Source of the DNA: Homalodisca vitripennis
Lineage: Eukaryota > Arthropoda > Insecta > Hemiptera > Cicadellidae
Assembly (NCBI RefSeq): GCF_021130785.1
Contig: NW_025778842.1
Span: 1-64,000, forward strand
Length of the DNA stretch: 64,000 bases
Direction: 5' to 3'
Shown here piece after piece: positions 61,606 to 64,000 of the stretch. How positions within the stretch are numbered: the stretch's first letter is position 1; each line of letters opens with the position of its first letter. Under the pieces are notes generated by a model, which did not search any database, had not been told where the DNA came from, and saw only the letters and a list, made by a program, of their open reading frames with translations. The position numbers and the translations under genes are program-made.

Positions 61606-63053
61606 CGTTAATAAATTTAAAAAAAAATTTGGTTTTCCTCTTTGGAATACAGTAGCTATACAATTCTCTAGGTTATCAGTGATATTCAATAGTTAAACTT
61701 AACGCTCTAAATGAAATCCCCTAAAGACGTTGACAGCAACAATGTGAATAACTAGTTTCCCTATTTTTCAGTAAAATAACTTTTCCCCTTTTTTTTTTCA
61801 ATTTTCGATAATGGATCAATCAAACAATAAAGTTTTTTCGATTTCCAAATGATACCAATCACTAATCGGTAGTATTGAGTTATCAATGGATCAATAGTCT
61901 AACAATGCCTCGATATACAAGTATATCAATACTGTAATGTGACTCAATACAGCTGCAATAATATCAAATAATCGTATTTGTTATATGATATACTATGTGC
62001 TATTACTTATATACTCTAATAGTTAATCACATTAACTGATATCACTTTGTTTTCAGTATAATTCGAAATTTTACCCTTTTTATAAGTCAGCAACAAGTTA
62101 CTTCCAACAATTATTGCTATTATACTCTTTTACACTTATATTAAAATTTCTACGGGTTTCTTTTTGTATACAGATATTAATGAATTATCAATCAAATTGA
62201 ACAGTAAGCTAATATAGAATCATTGGCATATCCCTATTTCCAAGCAAATGATTTTAATCAACACGTTATTCTGCTTATATTTACGCTGAAAACATGATGG
62301 ACTGAATGCCCTGGAGGTGACGACCTGACATGGAGGCTTTGGCAAAATAAAATACTAGGATGTTATCCTTTTAATTTCTCTTATTTAAATAATTCTGAGT
62401 CTGTTTGTCAATAAAGAAGTTTAATGCTTAAAGCCTGGCCTCAATGCTGCATTCACCATTTATTTCCAAAGCCATTTTGAACCATATTATTTAACCAACT
62501 ATTTACTAATAATACGTAGTCTAATCTTAGGTTTCGCCAATGATTTAATTTAATTTAATTTAACAAAGTTCCCACTGCTCACCAAATAGTGACAGGGCTG
62601 CCATCTCGAAGGCTGTGGATGATCGTGACTGCGTTGACGGAGATGACAACATCTGCGTAGACAGTGGTCGGCAGTTGGTAGTTCCGGTCTGGATCACTGG
62701 GATGTCCGGTGACGTATGCCCTCCTTGTTCCTTTCTATGTTCTATGATGACGTATGATGATGGCGTCCAACTTCCGCTTTCATAGTGTAATGGCGTTGCA
62801 CATGGTGTAATAAGCACACAGAACTAATCCAAGTCCATCTTCGTTCATATAAGTTGAATTTACTCGAAATTTAGAAATATAACATTGCAATTAATTTGTA
62901 AATGAATTTAGAATAGTAGTTATTTGGATAATGGAGTGTAAACTGAAATGTTCTAATAATTTTCTCAACCACGTGGTACACTTCTTTATTTCTTTTAGAG
63001 TTCTTTTAAAGTTTTGAAATCATTTTGAAATAATTTGCTGGTTTAATTATCGT
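61606..63053 (-). other. 5' leader of the LTR element
   Basis: About 1.4 kb between PBS and gag start. It is A+T-rich, with no supported coding sequence; an 85-codon frame at 62560-62817 has no recognisable content. A long leader is common in env-bearing gypsy elements, and packaging and splice-donor signals would be expected here, but I cannot place them. Confidence 0.6.
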
Positions 63054-63071
63054 ATCCCACCGCTGGTCCCC
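63054..63071 (-). other. Primer-binding site, probable tRNA-Leu
   Basis: On the minus strand the LTR is followed by GGGGACCAGCGGTGGGAT. Its CAGCGGTGGGAT part is complementary to ATCCCACCGCTG, which occurs near the 3' end of many animal tRNA-Leu genes (from memory). The first six bases fit poorly to TGG plus acceptor end. Confidence 0.5.
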
Positions 63072-63548
63072 TGTAAGCCCTCCGATATTAGCCAGAGAGG
63101 CTCATGGTTAATAAAAGGGATAGCGTTTTGCTGCCACACCCTAGCTCGTAGGGAAATTTAGAATAGTGGTTGAGAAGGGTCTTGAAATAATTACTCACGT
63201 TTCTCCTTTGTTTGAGTCCAATCTATATTCAAAATGCACTAAAACACTCGTAGGCGCACCCAAACTACTATATGTGTACCGGTGTGTTCGCATCTTACTC
63301 CACCAAAATAGACTTACTTCACACACTCTACATTGCCAATCCCTCCGCCTACCTCCGAGCCCTCAACTCGACTGCCGACTCGTGCTGACGAGTGCTGACC
63401 CTTGCATTTCCTCAGCACGGCCAGTCACCTCACATCACGCGGTTAAAGGGACTTGGTTTAGTCCAGTTAATTTTACACACTGTGTAATTATTAAAATACC
63501 CATCTAAAAAATTACTATATTAAAATAGTAGTGTGCGTGCGCGCTACA
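63072..63548 (-). repeat. 5' LTR
   Basis: 477 bases. It lies at the start of the element in its own orientation and is followed directly by the primer-binding site on its inner side. Confidence 0.93.
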
Positions 63549-64000
63549 AATAGATGGCTACCACTTCCTAACTTCTACTCCTCTTCAAGAAATAACCGTT
63601 CTTAGACTACAGCTTCAATGTCTCGTGCCAAGACGCCGACACCCCGGGTTGTGAGTCTACCTATTGCGAAGGGAAGTGAAATATTATTGTTTTGTAAAGT
63701 AATACGTCGTACGCATAATTCAATAGAACATTGGACATCTTAGGCCCACCTAGAAGATATACTTTTTAGTTATTATATTCTAATTGGCAGCAACGTGGCA
63801 TTACATAACTTTTCCTTTACCATCTAAAAGTGGTGCTTTTAAGTTTTCGTAATTAAACTGAACTTATAAGTAAACTTTGTATTTCTAGTATTTATTACTA
63901 CGACCTCAGAAGTCACCACCCCCATGTGTTATCGTCATACGGTACACATATTTATTGCGCAACTCTGCTTTTGATGTGCCTACTCTGCCATCAACTGGGT
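63549..64000. other. Right flank of LTR element; no gene seen
   Basis: Starts with the right AATA target copy (63549-63552). The rest is ordinary sequence, slightly richer in G+C to 63680. Confidence 0.5.

Larger units (their letters stand above)
53454..63548 (-). mobile_element. Full-length Ty3/gypsy LTR retrotransposon with env (errantivirus type)
   Basis: Two ~478 base LTRs (TGTAAG...GCTACA) bound a minus-strand internal region in the order leader, gag, protease, RT, RNase H, integrase, env. It is flanked by AATA on both sides (53450-53453 and 63549-63552), a 4 bp target duplication as Ty3/gypsy integrases make. The PBS and polypurine tract are in place. The LTRs are almost identical, implying recent insertion. 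Yet gag, pol and env are each interrupted by multiple single-base frame changes and at least one stop, so no complete protein can be read as written. Some of these may be sequence errors. Confidence 0.93.

Noticed and set aside
63166..63507. 113-codon frame near the window end (and its partner at 53594)
   Set aside because: It lies inside the LTRs and differs between the two by frame; not coding.

Overview
The window is A+T-rich (roughly two-thirds by eye), intron-like or intergenic animal DNA packed with mobile elements. An env-bearing Ty3/gypsy (errantivirus-type) element, a Jockey/I-like LINE tail, hAT, Tc1/mariner and foldback-type DNA elements and no prokaryote-style gene packing point to an insect genome. 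The species cannot be named from this sequence, and I see no convincing host protein-coding exon.

Layout. 1-8868 and 41668-50491 are two near-identical copies of one ~8.8 kb segment. The first is cut by the window start. Between and within them lies a scattered family of at least twelve diverged copies of a ~1 kb non-coding module. Its blocks are: a bZIP-like TGACGTMA/TTACGTAA site, a conserved CCATGGAAAC box, a (CCAGGA)n core followed by GATGAGTTACTTTTATTATTTAG, a 'caaagcagtttacatcctag' block, a CTGTAC...GTACAG hairpin, a pyrimidine-tract/AG block and a second hairpin. I do not recognise this family and consider it the most interesting content. 12866-16668 is a degenerate hAT element whose 3' end is interrupted by a ~0.8 kb nested insertion. 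16853-18233 is a foldback-like DNA element whose ends are tandem ~53 bp palindromes. 39295-40466 is the 3' end of a LINE. 52541-52963 is a 119 bp tandem repeat. 53454-63548 is a complete LTR retrotransposon on the minus strand, with 4 bp target duplication, primer-binding site, gag, pol, env and polypurine tract.

How parts relate. The LTR element carries the full set for reverse transcription, integration and a baculovirus-F-like envelope, but every frame is interrupted by single-base indels. Its two LTRs, and the two 8.8 kb copies, also differ largely by homopolymer or short-run indels. This suggests that part of the apparent decay is unpolished long-read sequence rather than evolution. The 8.8 kb pair may be a true segmental duplication or a retained second haplotype.
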